From positions 1 through 48,666 of IMG/VR virus record IMGVR_UViG_3300034684_000139: a stretch of DNA of 48,666 nt; one strand, written 5' to 3'. Made by a program: the position numbers and the translations under genes. Origin of the DNA: a virus. How positions within the stretch are numbered: the stretch's first letter is position 1; the number at the start of each line of letters is the position of its first letter. The notes below the pieces were generated by a model. That model saw only the letters and a program-made list of their open reading frames with translations, ran no database searches and was not told the origin of the DNA. Positions 32,300-41,461 of this stretch are shown in pieces.

Positions 32300-32723
32300 A
32301 GCAGCATTTAAAATGCCGGAGGACTTCCTTCTGAAGCTTTCACGGCTTGGAGAAAAAACGGATGAAATCATCCCAAAGGTGCTGGAAGCGGGTGGCGAAA
32401 TTGTGGAAGCAAAAGTAAAGTCCAACCTGCAAGCCGTTATCGGCAGCGGCACAAAGGAAGAAAGCCGTTCCACAGGCGAGTTGGTCTCGGCGCTGGGTGT
32501 TTCCTCCGCAAGACAGGATAAGGACGGGAATTTCAATGTTAAAGTTGGATTTTCCGAGCCTCGTTCCGATGGCAAAAGCAATGCAATGATTGCGGGAGTA
32601 TTGGAATACGGGAAAAGCGGTCAACCTCCGAAGCCCTTTCTCAAGCCTGCAAAATCAGCAAGTAAAAGCGCCTGTGTTGACGCAATGCTCGCAGCGTTTG
32701 AGAAGGAGGTTGAGACAATATGA
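32292..32723 (+). CDS. HK97 gp10-family tail-joining protein
   Basis: A 143-residue protein: FLLKLSRLGEKTDEIIPKVL, AGGEIVEAKVKSNLQAV, and the C-terminal YGKSGQPPKPFLKPAKSASK are the HK97-gp10 signature. It caps the tail during joining. It overlaps its neighbours by 4-8 bases. Confidence 0.88.
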   Translation: MAKAAFKMPEDFLLKLSRLGEKTDEIIPKVLEAGGEIVEAKVKSNLQAVIGSGTKEESRSTGELVSALGVSSARQDKDGNFNVKVGFSEPRSDGKSNAMIAGVLEYGKSGQPPKPFLKPAKSASKSACVDAMLAAFEKEVETI

Positions 32724-33058
32724 GCCTGCTTCAAGAACTGAACACTCTCCTCTCACCGATTGTACCCGTTGAGACAGGCGTTTTTTCGGAATCCGCCCCG
32801 AACAGATACGTTGTGATTACACCGCTGGCGGATACCTTTGAATTGTATACCGACGATAGTCCTCGCCATGAAACACAGGAAGCGCGGCTGTCTCTTTTTG
32901 ATAAGGGCAGCTACACAGCTATGAAGAACCAAATTGTCCGCGCTCTGCTGGCGGCGGACATCACCATAACTGACCGCCGGTATGTAGGTCATGAGGACGA
33001 TACCGGCTATCACCACTACGCCATCGATGTGGCGAAAATTTACGAACTGGAGGAATAA
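32720..33058 (+). CDS. Tail terminator / completion protein (DUF3168-like)
   Basis: A 112-residue protein (LLQELNTLLSPIVPVETGVF, YVVITPLADTFELYTDDSPR, RRYVGHEDDTGYHHYAIDV) with the size, position and alpha/beta pattern of tail completion proteins that cap the tail tube at the head-proximal end. Family assignment by pattern and context. Confidence 0.75.
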   Translation: MSLLQELNTLLSPIVPVETGVFSESAPNRYVVITPLADTFELYTDDSPRHETQEARLSLFDKGSYTAMKNQIVRALLAADITITDRRYVGHEDDTGYHHYAIDVAKIYELEE

Positions 33059-33061
33059 CAA

Positions 33062-33652
33062 ATGGCTACTATCGGGCTTGATAAGCTGTTTTACTCAAAA
33101 ATCACGGAAGCTGCGGACGGAACAGAAACCTACAGCGCTCCAATCTCTCTTGCCAAAGCAATGAAAGCGGATCTGTCGGTCGAGCTTGCTGAGGCGACGC
33201 TTTATGCGGACGACGGTCCCGCCGAGGTCGTGAAGGAATTCAAGAGCGGCACGCTCTCGCTTGGTATCGACGATATCGGCGTGACAGCGGCCGAGGACCT
33301 GACAGGTGCAAAACTTGACGATAACAACGTCGTAGTGTCCGGCAGTGAGGACGGCGGCACTCCCGTTGCGGTAGGCTTCCGGGCAAAAAAGGCAAATGGA
33401 AAGTACCGGTATTTCTGGCTTTACCGGGTGAAATTCGGTATCCCGGCGACCAACCTCGCCACCAAGGGCGACAGCATTACCTTCTCCACCCCGACCATCG
33501 AGGGCACGGTGTTCCGCCGCAATAAGCTGGACGGAAATGGCAAGCACCCATGGAAAGCGGAAGTGAATGAGGACGATACAAGCGTACCGGCTTCCGTTAT
33601 CTCCGGCTGGTACACGCAGGTCTATGAGCCTGTGTTCGGAGGTGAAATCTGA
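33062..33652 (+). CDS. Major tail tube protein
   Basis: A 196-residue protein: TIGLDKLFYSKITEAADGTE, LAKAMKADLSVELAEATLYA, then KYRYFWLYRVKFGIPATNLA is the phi13-type major tail protein pattern. It polymerises around the tape measure. Its stop overlaps the chaperone start by one base. Confidence 0.9.
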   Translation: MATIGLDKLFYSKITEAADGTETYSAPISLAKAMKADLSVELAEATLYADDGPAEVVKEFKSGTLSLGIDDIGVTAAEDLTGAKLDDNNVVVSGSEDGGTPVAVGFRAKKANGKYRYFWLYRVKFGIPATNLATKGDSITFSTPTIEGTVFRRNKLDGNGKHPWKAEVNEDDTSVPASVISGWYTQVYEPVFGGEI

Positions 33653-34038
33653 TGGCTGATGAAAGAAGCTCCAAAATTACCATCGGCGGTGCAGAGTATG
33701 AGATGCTCCTCACCACCAAGGCGACGAAGGAAATCGCTGGGCGCTACGGCGGGCTTTCCAATCTCGGCGAAAAGCTGATGAAAAGCGAGAATTTCGAGAT
33801 GGCTCTCGATGAAATCGTATGGCTCATTACGCTGCTCGCCAATCAGTCGGTACTGGTACACAATCTGAAAAATCCCACAAAAAAGCGCGAACTGCTCACG
33901 GAGGAAGCCGTTGAACTTCTCACTTCGCCCTTTGAGCTTTCGGATTACAAAAACGCCATCATGGACGCGATGTATAAAGGAACGAAGCGGAATGTGGAAA
34001 GTGAGGACGAACCCTCAAAAAACGCACCGGTCGGGTAA
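33652..34038 (+). CDS. Tail assembly chaperone, short (zero-frame) form
   Basis: A 128-residue protein starting with ADERSSKITIGGAEYEMLLT and ending EDEPSKNAPVG. It corresponds to the gpG-like short chaperone that coats the tape measure during tail assembly. Its second-last codons contain the slippery A-AAA-AAC heptamer (34017-34023), from which a longer product is made by -1 frameshifting. Confidence 0.85.
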   Translation: MADERSSKITIGGAEYEMLLTTKATKEIAGRYGGLSNLGEKLMKSENFEMALDEIVWLITLLANQSVLVHNLKNPTKKRELLTEEAVELLTSPFELSDYKNAIMDAMYKGTKRNVESEDEPSKNAPVG

Positions 34039-34226
34039 GCGACGAAGAGTTGTTTGCCCGGCTGATTTTTTATGGAACAACCCTCCTCGGTCGGGCGGAG
34101 CACGAAGTATGGCTGATGCCGATCGGACATCTGCTCGACCAGTGGGAGGTGTACAAGCAGTTTAACGGTTTGGCTAAACCAAAGCGTGAGTATTACATTG
34201 ACGAAATCATTCCTAACGGCATCTGA
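33652..34226 (+). CDS. Tail assembly chaperone, -1 frameshift fusion (gpGT-like)
   Basis: Join of 33652-34023 with 34023-34226, about 191 residues. After the slip the ribosome reads RTGRVSDEELFARLIF, then LLGRAEHEVWLMPIG and HLLDQWEVYKQFNGL to a TGA at 34224-34226. The C-terminal part has no good start or ribosome site of its own, and its composition is plainly protein-like, so fusion by frameshifting is the natural reading. In lambda-like tails a set ratio of short and fused chaperone is needed for correct tape-measure folding. Confidence 0.8.
34017..34062 (+). promoter_or_regulatory. Programmed -1 ribosomal frameshift signal
   Basis: Slippery heptamer A-AAA-AAC at 34017-34023 in the zero frame, a 6-base spacer, and a 9-bp stem (34030-34038 with 34054-34062, including two G-U pairs). 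The zero-frame TAA stop (34036-34038) lies within the stem. This is a standard layout for tail chaperone frameshifting. Confidence 0.85.
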
Positions 34227-34240
34227 GGAGGTGGTGAGAT

Positions 34241-36511
34241 ATGGCTGACAATTTCGGCTTGAAGATTGGAGTCGAGGGCGAAAAAGAGTTTAAAAAGGCG
34301 CTCTCCGACATCAACCAGTCGTTTAAGGTACTCGGCTCGGAGATGAAGCTGGTCGAATCCGAATTTGGCAAAAACGAAAATAGCGTCCAGTCCCTCACCT
34401 CCAAAAATGAGGTTCTGACCAAACAAATCGATGCGCAGAAAGATAAAATCGAAACGCTCCGCAAAGCGCTGGAAAACGCCTCCGACTCCTTTGGCGAGAA
34501 CGACCGCCGCACACAGCAGTGGGCAGTGCAGCTGAATAACGCGCAGGCGGAACTCAACGGCATGGAGCGCGAACTGAAGGACAACGAAAAGGCTCTGGAC
34601 AATGTGGCCGACAATTTTGACGATGCCGAAAAGCAAGCCGACCAATTCGGAGACGAGCTTGAAAAAACGGGCAAGGAAGCCGATTCCTCCGGCGGCAAGT
34701 TTGAAAAGCTCGGTTCGGTTGTCAAAGGCATCGGTGCTGCAATGGGTGCGGCTTTTGTTGCTGTTGGAGCAGCTGCTATAAGCGCAGGCAAAGCTCTGGT
34801 TGACATGACCGTTGAAGCCGCCGCCTATGCGGATGAAATGCTGACCCAAAGTACTGTTACGGGTATGTCAGTGGAAAGCCTGCAGGCTTACTCCTACGCC
34901 GCCGATCTGGTGGATGTTTCTCTGGATACGCTTACAGGCTCGATGGCTAAAAACGTTAAGTCGATGTCCAGTGCGGCGGACGGCTCGGCAAAATATGCGG
35001 ATGCCTACGCACAGCTTGGTGTTGCCGTCACCGATGCCAACGGCAATTTGCGAGACGGCGAGGATGTTTACTGGGAAGCCATTGATGCTCTGGGTAAAAT
35101 TCAAAACGAAACCGAACGTGATGCCCTCGCCATGCAGCTCTTCGGAAAATCAGCACAAGATTTAAATCCCCTCATTGCTCAGGGCAGTGAGGGGATTGCT
35201 GCACTCACGGAGGAAGCAAAACGCATGGGTGCGGTTCTCTCGGAGGAGAGCATTGCAAAACTCGGTGCATTTGACGATGCCGTCCAACGGCTCAAGCAAG
35301 GCGGTGAAGCTGCAAAGCGTGTGATGGGCACGGTGCTTCTCCCACAGCTTCAAACACTGGCGGAGGATGGTGTCGCCTTGCTCGGTGATTTCACCACTGG
35401 ACTGGCAGAAGCCGGGGATGACTTTGACAAAATCAGCGAAGTCATCGGCAACACGGTCGGTGGTGCGGTTCAAATGCTGATGGACAGCTTTCCGAAGTTC
35501 ATTAAAATAGGGCTTGATCTGGTGATGTCCCTCGGCGGCGCGATGGTAGAAAACTTACCTGTCTTAATTGACGGCGCATCCCAAATCGTCATGACAATCC
35601 TGTCCGGTCTGCTTTCTGCTCTGCCGCAAATCACAGAAGGCGCATTTGCTCTGGTATTAACGCTTGTGCAGGGCATTTTGGATAACCTGCCTGCGCTCGT
35701 TGAAGCAGCAATCAACATGATTGTGACCCTCGCCACAGGGCTAGCAGATGCGCTGCCGCAGCTCATTCCCTCTATCGTAAAAGCCGTTATCTTAATGTGT
35801 CAAACGCTGATTGACAACATGGACAAAATTCTGTATGCAGCTTTCAAGATTATAGAAGGTCTTGCGAAAGGGTTGCTGGACTCATTGCCCGCTCTCATTG
35901 CCGCGCTGCCACAAATCATTTCTGCCATCACTACTTTCATTGCAAACAATTTGCCGGTCATCATTGATATGGGCATCAAAATTCTGCTGGCGCTTGCAAA
36001 AGGGCTGATTCAGTGCATTCCTGCACTGGTGGCAAGCCTGCCGCAGATTGTTACCGCAATTTTGAATGGCATCGGGCAGGCGGCTGTCGCTATTTTTGAT
36101 GTAGGCAAAAATATTGTGGCAGGACTCTGGGACGGGATTTGCAGCAGCATTGACTGGCTGAAAAACAAAATAGCGGGTTGGGTCGGGGATGTGCTGTCTT
36201 TCATCAAAGGGCTGTTTGGTATTCATTCACCCTCTACGGTATTCCGTGATGAAATCGGCAAAAATCTTGCGCTTGGTCTTGAGGAAGGCTTTGTAAAAAG
36301 CATGAACGGCGTGAGCAAAGCGATGGCGGCTGCCATTCCAACAAGTTTTGATGTTGCCGCAAATCTTCATGGTTCTGCATCCGTTTCTTCCGCTGGCACG
36401 GCTACTGCTGCCGGAACGGTCATCAACATCTATCCGCAGCAACTGACCGAATCGACCATCGACTATCTTTACACCAAATTCAACTTGAGAATGGGGGCAC
36501 AGCTTGCTTGA
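34241..36511 (+). CDS. Tail tape measure protein
   Basis: A 756-residue protein. Residues about 1-160 form a coiled coil (NQSFKVLGSEMKLVESEFGK, LTKQIDAQKDKIETLRKALE); then a Gly/Ala hydrophobic segment (about 166-190). From about 405 to 640 there are repeated hydrophobic blocks of the form LPxLI...LxxALPQI (for example LPVLIDGASQIVMTILSG, LPALVEAAINMIVTLATG, LPALIAALPQIISAITTF), which would form membrane-active helices during DNA injection. The end, FGIHSPSTVFRDEIGKNLA, is a common tape-measure C-terminal motif. Its length sets tail length: by the usual 1.5 angstrom per residue rule, roughly 110 nm, an inference. Confidence 0.93.
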   Translation: MADNFGLKIGVEGEKEFKKALSDINQSFKVLGSEMKLVESEFGKNENSVQSLTSKNEVLTKQIDAQKDKIETLRKALENASDSFGENDRRTQQWAVQLNNAQAELNGMERELKDNEKALDNVADNFDDAEKQADQFGDELEKTGKEADSSGGKFEKLGSVVKGIGAAMGAAFVAVGAAAISAGKALVDMTVEAAAYADEMLTQSTVTGMSVESLQAYSYAADLVDVSLDTLTGSMAKNVKSMSSAADGSAKYADAYAQLGVAVTDANGNLRDGEDVYWEAIDALGKIQNETERDALAMQLFGKSAQDLNPLIAQGSEGIAALTEEAKRMGAVLSEESIAKLGAFDDAVQRLKQGGEAAKRVMGTVLLPQLQTLAEDGVALLGDFTTGLAEAGDDFDKISEVIGNTVGGAVQMLMDSFPKFIKIGLDLVMSLGGAMVENLPVLIDGASQIVMTILSGLLSALPQITEGAFALVLTLVQGILDNLPALVEAAINMIVTLATGLADALPQLIPSIVKAVILMCQTLIDNMDKILYAAFKIIEGLAKGLLDSLPALIAALPQIISAITTFIANNLPVIIDMGIKILLALAKGLIQCIPALVASLPQIVTAILNGIGQAAVAIFDVGKNIVAGLWDGICSSIDWLKNKIAGWVGDVLSFIKGLFGIHSPSTVFRDEIGKNLALGLEEGFVKSMNGVSKAMAAAIPTSFDVAANLHGSASVSSAGTATAAGTVINIYPQQLTESTIDYLYTKFNLRMGAQLA

Positions 36512-37368
36512 GGAAACTGTATCTGCAAAATGAATCGGGCGAGCGGTACGCGCTCAATGGCAATGGCGTGCTCATGACCAACGTCTCCGGGTTTGGATAT
36601 GCAAAAAGCCCCGCCTATTCCGATTTAAGCTACGGCTTTTATCAGAAAGTGGAGGATGTGTCCGAGCCGCAAGGGGTGCTTGTCGGCGATGTGAACTTTT
36701 ATCGCAAAGGCACAATCAAAGAACCATATGCCGCCTACCGTGCGTTTGTGAACTGGGTCAACAGTGGCTCATCGCTCGCTTTTGTCTACTGTCCGTTTGG
36801 CGGAGAGGAGTATTACCGAGATGTCGATGTCACGCTGCTTTCCAAAGGCGAAAAAGAGGTCTGCGGCATCTTGACCGTACCGATGACCTGCACGGCAAAA
36901 ACACCATGGTATCGCAACAGCCCGATTTCCATCACGATTGAACCCAATCAAGGGCAAAATGCCAAACGGTACTCTTTTTGTTATCCGCATTTGTACGGTC
37001 AGAACGGCGAAAATATAGGCTGCGAAATTTCCGGTGGCGGGCAGATGGAAAGCGGTCTGAAAGTCAGCATTCCGGGGCCGGTGCTCAATCCGGTGATCCG
37101 GCTCACGGATGTTGTCAGCGGCGCAGAATATGGACGGCTGCAACTGGTGGCAGATATTCCTCGCGGCAGCACTCTTTTCTATTCGACCCTGCGCTACGAT
37201 GCCTATGTTCGCATTGACGGCGAGGATGCGATCGATCTTGTGAATTTGGAATATGCGCCGCTGTTTGGCGTGCCGGTGGGGCGGCTGTGCCGATTGGAAA
37301 TTTCAGCAGATGCTGCGCTGCCGGATTCGATTCAGGTGCAGCTTTATGACTTTTTCAGGAGCGTGTAA
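36508..37368 (+). CDS. Distal tail protein (Dit)
   Basis: A 286-residue protein with TTG start 36508 overlapping the tape-measure stop. KLYLQNESGERYALNGNGVL, GFGYAKSPAYSDLSYGFY, VLVGDVNFYRK and YAAYRAFVNWVNSGSSLAF are typical of the siphovirus Dit / phage tail family. It forms the hexameric hub that connects the tube to the baseplate. Confidence 0.88.
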   Translation: MRKLYLQNESGERYALNGNGVLMTNVSGFGYAKSPAYSDLSYGFYQKVEDVSEPQGVLVGDVNFYRKGTIKEPYAAYRAFVNWVNSGSSLAFVYCPFGGEEYYRDVDVTLLSKGEKEVCGILTVPMTCTAKTPWYRNSPISITIEPNQGQNAKRYSFCYPHLYGQNGENIGCEISGGGQMESGLKVSIPGPVLNPVIRLTDVVSGAEYGRLQLVADIPRGSTLFYSTLRYDAYVRIDGEDAIDLVNLEYAPLFGVPVGRLCRLEISADAALPDSIQVQLYDFFRSV

Positions 37369-37370
37369 CC

Positions 37371-38339
37371 ATGGAAGGATATATCAAGCAAAAAAGTAAC
37401 TTCAAAACGCTGGCAATGGTGCAAATTACAGCCTATTCGCTTACAAAACAGTCCATCTACGACACCAATTCCTCTGTCACCATCGTGGGAACACCTTCGG
37501 TTCGTGCGGGGGATTTCTTTTACTGCGATGGCTGCGTTTTCGTCATCAAGGAAACTGCCACCGACCACGGCACGACCCAAATCACGCTGGAATCCATTTT
37601 GTCGGCATTTGCGCGTCCGCTCCGCTATACCGCTCCGGCAGCAGGCACAACCATTGAGCAGTTTATTAAAAAATGCTTTGAAACCCAATATGCCGCCGTT
37701 TCAGATGAAGTGTACCGCATGCCGTATCTTGACCTTCACATCAAAGATACCGCCACACCCTTTCTTGCGCCGGATGTGGAAGATGGGCTGTTCTCTTTAA
37801 AAAGCTATATCAGTAAAGTGCGGCGGCTCAAAAATGTCTTTGTGGATTTTTCTTTGGGGCAAGCCACACTGGACATCTGGATTGAGCAGCGCACACCGCC
37901 TTTGCATCAGATCGATTTCACGGAAACAGCGCAGGAACTGCTGGAAGAGAATTACTCGGATGACAGCATTGCAAAAATCACCGCGATATCGAATGGCATC
38001 GCGACCGACTATTACCGACTTGCAGATGGCAGCGTGTCGAAAACACCGGGCGAAAATGCCCGCGCCACCGGCAAATGGAGCGTGATCGCCATCAAAAATG
38101 CCGCCGACGAAGAAACTGCCGTGCTGGACGAGTTTTCTAAGAGCAGCTACAGCCACAGCATTGTGTTTAAGTCCACAAAGCAGTATGGATTTTTCGATCG
38201 GGTGGTATTGCGGCGAAACGGCAGGCTGCTTTCTTCGTATCTTTCGAGCATCACGGTGAGCAGTGAGGACACGAGAACGCTTTACAAATCCGGCGAGCTT
38301 CGCTGCTCCATGACCGACAAACTAAGGGGGAATTTGTAA
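37371..38339 (+). CDS. Tail hub / baseplate protein (Tal- or gp27-like)
   Basis: A 322-residue protein just after Dit. EGYIKQKSNFKTLAMVQITA then FYCDGCVFVIKETATDHG and TIEQFIKKCFETQYAAV resemble the N-terminal hub domain of tail-associated lysins and gp27-like proteins, but no lysin or peptidase domain follows, so it is a short form. It probably closes the tail tube. Family call from context and pattern. Confidence 0.7.
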   Translation: MEGYIKQKSNFKTLAMVQITAYSLTKQSIYDTNSSVTIVGTPSVRAGDFFYCDGCVFVIKETATDHGTTQITLESILSAFARPLRYTAPAAGTTIEQFIKKCFETQYAAVSDEVYRMPYLDLHIKDTATPFLAPDVEDGLFSLKSYISKVRRLKNVFVDFSLGQATLDIWIEQRTPPLHQIDFTETAQELLEENYSDDSIAKITAISNGIATDYYRLADGSVSKTPGENARATGKWSVIAIKNAADEETAVLDEFSKSSYSHSIVFKSTKQYGFFDRVVLRRNGRLLSSYLSSITVSSEDTRTLYKSGELRCSMTDKLRGNL

Positions 38340-39214
38340 TGGCATCCATTTCCGGCATTACCTTTGACAATCAGAACGTCACGGCGGCAGAAGATGCCGT
38401 CATGCAAAAGCTGCTGTTCCCGGACGGCATTGTGTCGGGATTGACAATCACCCATACCGACCGGGCAGTTCTCATTGCACCCGGGCGCTTTTTCATCTGC
38501 GGCAGACGCGTGAAAATTCTTTCCGCTATTACGGTGCCTATCGTCAGCACGGTATCCGAAGGATATGCGCGGGTGAAATGTGTGGTCGATCTTTCAAAAG
38601 AAGCGAGCAGCAGCGTATTTGACCAGGTGCGGTTTGAAGCGGAAGTCTCTGCCGCCAATGTATTTCCGGCGCTCGTGACGGATGACATCAATGCCGGTGG
38701 AACGGTGTATGAGCTGGCAGTGGCTTTTGTAACGATCGCAAACTACAAAATCACGGGCGTTACAAAAGCAATATCCGAAACGCAGTATCGCAAGGATGGC
38801 ATTACCACCTATGCGCACAGCCGTTCCGGCACGGTTCATGCGCTGATTGGAACCGGCTACAACATCCGTTTTCGCGCAACAGCAGATTTTGTGAACGGCG
38901 ATACCTTTACCGTGAACGGCACGGCGGTGACAGCAAGCACTCCAAATAAAGAGAGCGTGGTAAATGCGTTCAAATCCGGCAGTATGGTCACTGCACAGCT
39001 CAATGGGACGGTGCTCACGATTTACAGTGATGCGCAAACCACAGCAAACACGGCGCTCGCCAATGCCGCCACGGCACAGACCACGGCAAATAACCATATC
39101 GCAAACAAATCCAATCCGCATGGTGTCACAAAATCGCAGGTGGGACTTTCCAAGGTTGCAAATGTAACGACAACGATGGGATACGATGGCAACCTGTGGA
39201 TTTCCTATTCTTAA
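38339..39214 (+). CDS. Baseplate/tail fibre protein with fibre repeat
   Basis: A 291-residue protein. ASISGITFDNQNVTAAEDAV then FPDGIVSGLTITHTDRAVLI and APGRFFICGRRVKI form an N-terminal attachment domain; the C-terminal part has the phage tail-fibre repeat NHIANKSNPHGVTKSQVGLS followed by KVANVTTTMGYDG, used for trimer shaft assembly and usually ending before the receptor-binding tip, which is the next gene here. Confidence 0.78.
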   Translation: MASISGITFDNQNVTAAEDAVMQKLLFPDGIVSGLTITHTDRAVLIAPGRFFICGRRVKILSAITVPIVSTVSEGYARVKCVVDLSKEASSSVFDQVRFEAEVSAANVFPALVTDDINAGGTVYELAVAFVTIANYKITGVTKAISETQYRKDGITTYAHSRSGTVHALIGTGYNIRFRATADFVNGDTFTVNGTAVTASTPNKESVVNAFKSGSMVTAQLNGTVLTIYSDAQTTANTALANAATAQTTANNHIANKSNPHGVTKSQVGLSKVANVTTTMGYDGNLWISYS

Positions 39215-39226
39215 AGGTGGTGTGCT

Positions 39227-39772
39227 ATGGCTATTTTTATCAATGGCAACAATGTGCCCGCGAGCAATCGTGTTTATTGGAACAACCAGTCTGCGCAAAA
39301 TGTCTATTACAACAACGCACTGGTGTGGAAGCGAGAACTGGGTCTATGGAATAACGGCTCTGCCGGGGGTTCGTGGGGCTTTGCAGCAAATCAATCCGAC
39401 GGCGGTGGCGGCAGTGGAGCGAACGCATATGCGTCTGGAGCAAATCTTGTTGTAACAAACGGAATGAATGGCGCATCGGCACGCGCGTATTGCTGGTTTG
39501 ATGCATCCCCATGGTCGACATTGTCGTTCACCTTCAGCGGCTCGGCGCAATACTTCCAACTGCGCTGGGGTGTTTACAGTTCCACCTACACTGGCATTCT
39601 TGGCGCCAGTGAAGTACGCGTCACAAGAGCCGATGGCGCATCCGGAAGTTGGAATGGAACTTACAGCATTAATGTGACTGACCTTTCCGGTGGTTATTAT
39701 GCAATGCTGTATTTTTATTCCGGATCTATATATTCTGGCACTATCAATATCAGTAAAGTTATTTTGTCTTAA
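39227..39772 (+). CDS. Tail tip protein, probable receptor binding
   Basis: A 181-residue Gly/Ser/Tyr/Trp-rich protein (NNVPASNRVYWNNQSAQNVY, NGSAGGSWGFAANQS, SGANAYASGANLV). The first 40 residues look like an attachment segment; the rest looks like a carbohydrate-binding beta sandwich ending in YSGTINISKVILS. Position after the fibre gene and the composition suggest host receptor binding. No close family recognised. Confidence 0.65.
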   Translation: MAIFINGNNVPASNRVYWNNQSAQNVYYNNALVWKRELGLWNNGSAGGSWGFAANQSDGGGGSGANAYASGANLVVTNGMNGASARAYCWFDASPWSTLSFTFSGSAQYFQLRWGVYSSTYTGILGASEVRVTRADGASGSWNGTYSINVTDLSGGYYAMLYFYSGSIYSGTINISKVILS

Positions 39773-39787
39773 AAGGAGGACTCCCAA

Positions 39788-40159
39788 ATGCTAACCATTA
39801 CCCTTGCAAATGGCAGAACTTATCCCGTTTTACAAAACACCGCTGTTTATCCAAGCGGCAGTAGCGCCGTACGCAGTTACATGGAAATCTATATGGAAGA
39901 AACCGCTATGACAAGCACGGCTTTTGAAAAGCTGTTTACCGTTTCAGAAAACACAGCAGAAATTCATATTGTGAACGAGGAAAGCGGCAGTGACATCGGA
40001 TATTTCAATTATGCCATTTTGGCAAACGTAGGTAAAAAACGAATCAGTCGTACTGATTCAACTACAGGCGAAACCGCCGAAACCATGGCGCTGTATGTGC
40101 GGCTAGAACAGCTTACGTATATTGAGCAGAAGCTTGCAAAGCTTGGCATTTCGGTGTAA
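39788..40159 (+). CDS. Small tail or tail-fibre accessory protein
   Basis: A 123-residue protein behind AAAGGAGG. LTITLANGRTYPVLQNTAVY, SYMEIYMEETAMTSTAFEKL and MALYVRLEQLTYIEQKLAKL suggest a small beta domain with a C-terminal helix. It is the last gene before the late terminator and could be a fibre chaperone or tip accessory; unproven. Confidence 0.7.
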   Translation: MLTITLANGRTYPVLQNTAVYPSGSSAVRSYMEIYMEETAMTSTAFEKLFTVSENTAEIHIVNEESGSDIGYFNYAILANVGKKRISRTDSTTGETAETMALYVRLEQLTYIEQKLAKLGISV

Positions 40160-40175
40160 GGCAACTAGGTTTCGC

Positions 40176-40205
40176 AGGCACTCTGAAAACAGGGTGCCTT
40201 TTTTT
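40176..40205 (+). terminator. Strong terminator at the end of the tail operon
   Basis: AGGCACTCTG and CAGGGTGCCT form a 10-bp stem (one G-T pair) with an AAAA loop, followed by at least five more Ts. It separates tail from lysis genes. Confidence 0.9.
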
Positions 40206-40235
40206 GTGCTAATTTTGAAAGTGAGGACTGTGAAG

Positions 40236-40652
40236 ATGAAAGAATTTTGGAATGTGGTCCAGCTTGCCTTTGCCGCTATCGGCGGCTGGCTCGGTTGGTT
40301 TCTCGGAGGGGCTGACGGCTTTCTCTATGCGCTCATAGCATTCGTGGTTATCGACTACATCACCGGCGTTATGTGCGCAATCGTAGACCACAAGCTATCC
40401 AGCGAGGTCGGCTTCAAAGGCATCTGTAAGAAGGTGCTCATTTTTATGATGGTCGGTATCGGAAACATCATCGACGTGCAGGTACTCGGACAGGCCGGTG
40501 TACTGCGCACGGCGGTCATCTTCTTTTATCTGTCCAATGAGGGCGTGTCGATGCTGGAAAACGCCGGACATCTGGGACTGCCTATCCCGGCAAAACTGAA
40601 GGAGGTCTTGGAGCAGCTCCATGACCGCACCGAGAAGGAGGACACAAAATGA
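40236..40652 (+). CDS. Phage holin (phage_holin_4 / TcdE-like family)
   Basis: A 138-residue protein starting at ATG 40236. Hydrophobic spans: about 11-28 (FAAIGGWLGWFLGG), 30-46 (LYALIAFVVIDYITGVM), 67-82 (VLIFMMVGIGNIID) and 92-106. DYITGVMCAIVDHKLSSEVG is the diagnostic motif of the family. The charged C-terminus (EQLHDRTEKEDTK) is typical. It makes membrane holes that release the amidase, whose start overlaps its stop. Confidence 0.92.
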   Translation: MKEFWNVVQLAFAAIGGWLGWFLGGADGFLYALIAFVVIDYITGVMCAIVDHKLSSEVGFKGICKKVLIFMMVGIGNIIDVQVLGQAGVLRTAVIFFYLSNEGVSMLENAGHLGLPIPAKLKEVLEQLHDRTEKEDTK

Positions 40653-41353
40653 ACCTGCACAAGCTATTTCTGACGAACAATGAGTGCTACAAAGTCGGTC
40701 GCACCATCACGCCGAAGGGCATCATGGTACATTCGACAGGCGCGAACAATCCTAACATCAAGCGGTATGTCGGACCCGACGACGGTCTGCTCGGCGTCAA
40801 CCAGTACGGAAACCACTGGAACGTCGAGCGTCCGGGCGGTCGACAGGTTTGCGTCCACGCTTTCATCGGTAAGCTCAAGGACGGCACTATCGCCACCTAC
40901 CAGACGCTGCCGTGGAATATGCGCGGCTGGCATGGCGGCGGCAGCTCCAACAATACGCATATTGGCTTTGAGATTTGCGAGGACGGTCTGACCGATGCCT
41001 CGTATTTTTCTGCCGTTTACAAGGAAGCGGTCGAGCTGTGTGTGTATCTCTGCAAGCAGTATGGGCTGACGGAGAAAAATATCATCTGTCACTGCGAGGG
41101 CTACAAGCAGGGCATTGCGTCCAATCACGGCGATGTCATGCACTGGTTCCCGAAGCATGGAAAGTCGATGGATACCTTCCGCACCGATGTGAAGGCTGGA
41201 CTGGCGGCAGATGCTCCCGTAACGCCTGCCACGCCGAAGAAGTATTACCGTGTCCAGCTCGGTGCATTTTCCGTTAAGGCGAACGCTGACGCCATGCTGG
41301 GAAAGGTCAAAGCGGCTGGCTTCACCGACGCCTTTGTGAAGTACAGCGAGTAA
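40649..41353 (+). CDS. N-acetylmuramoyl-L-alanine amidase endolysin with SPOR-like domain
   Basis: A 234-residue protein. The amidase_2/PGRP domain has GIMVHSTGANNPN (zinc histidine), WHGGGSSNNTHIGFEIC and NIICHCEGYKQGIASNHGDVMHWF with the later zinc ligands. The C-terminal ~45 residues (YYRVQLGAFSVKANADAMLG, then KVKAAGFTDAFVKY) form a SPOR-like peptidoglycan-binding domain. No signal peptide, so export depends on the holin. Confidence 0.92.
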   Translation: MNLHKLFLTNNECYKVGRTITPKGIMVHSTGANNPNIKRYVGPDDGLLGVNQYGNHWNVERPGGRQVCVHAFIGKLKDGTIATYQTLPWNMRGWHGGGSSNNTHIGFEICEDGLTDASYFSAVYKEAVELCVYLCKQYGLTEKNIICHCEGYKQGIASNHGDVMHWFPKHGKSMDTFRTDVKAGLAADAPVTPATPKKYYRVQLGAFSVKANADAMLGKVKAAGFTDAFVKYSE

Positions 41354-41414
41354 AGAGTACGCCGTAGCAGCGCGAACGTCCATAAACCAGCGGTCAAGTT
41401 GTTGACTTACAGTT

Positions 41415-41457
41415 AATGCCCATCGGAGAATTTTCTCTGGTGGGCATTATTTTTTTG
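41415..41457 (+). terminator. Terminator after the lysis genes
   Basis: AATGCCCA (41415-41422) and TGGGCATT (41441-41448) form an 8-bp stem with a further inner GAGAA/TTCTC stem, then seven Ts. Leader element 3 starts immediately after it. Confidence 0.88.
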
Positions 41458-41461
41458 CTTA

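Noticed and set aside
39227-39772. A diversity-generating retroelement acting on the tail tip gene
   Set aside because: No reverse transcriptase and no template repeat were seen anywhere in the window.
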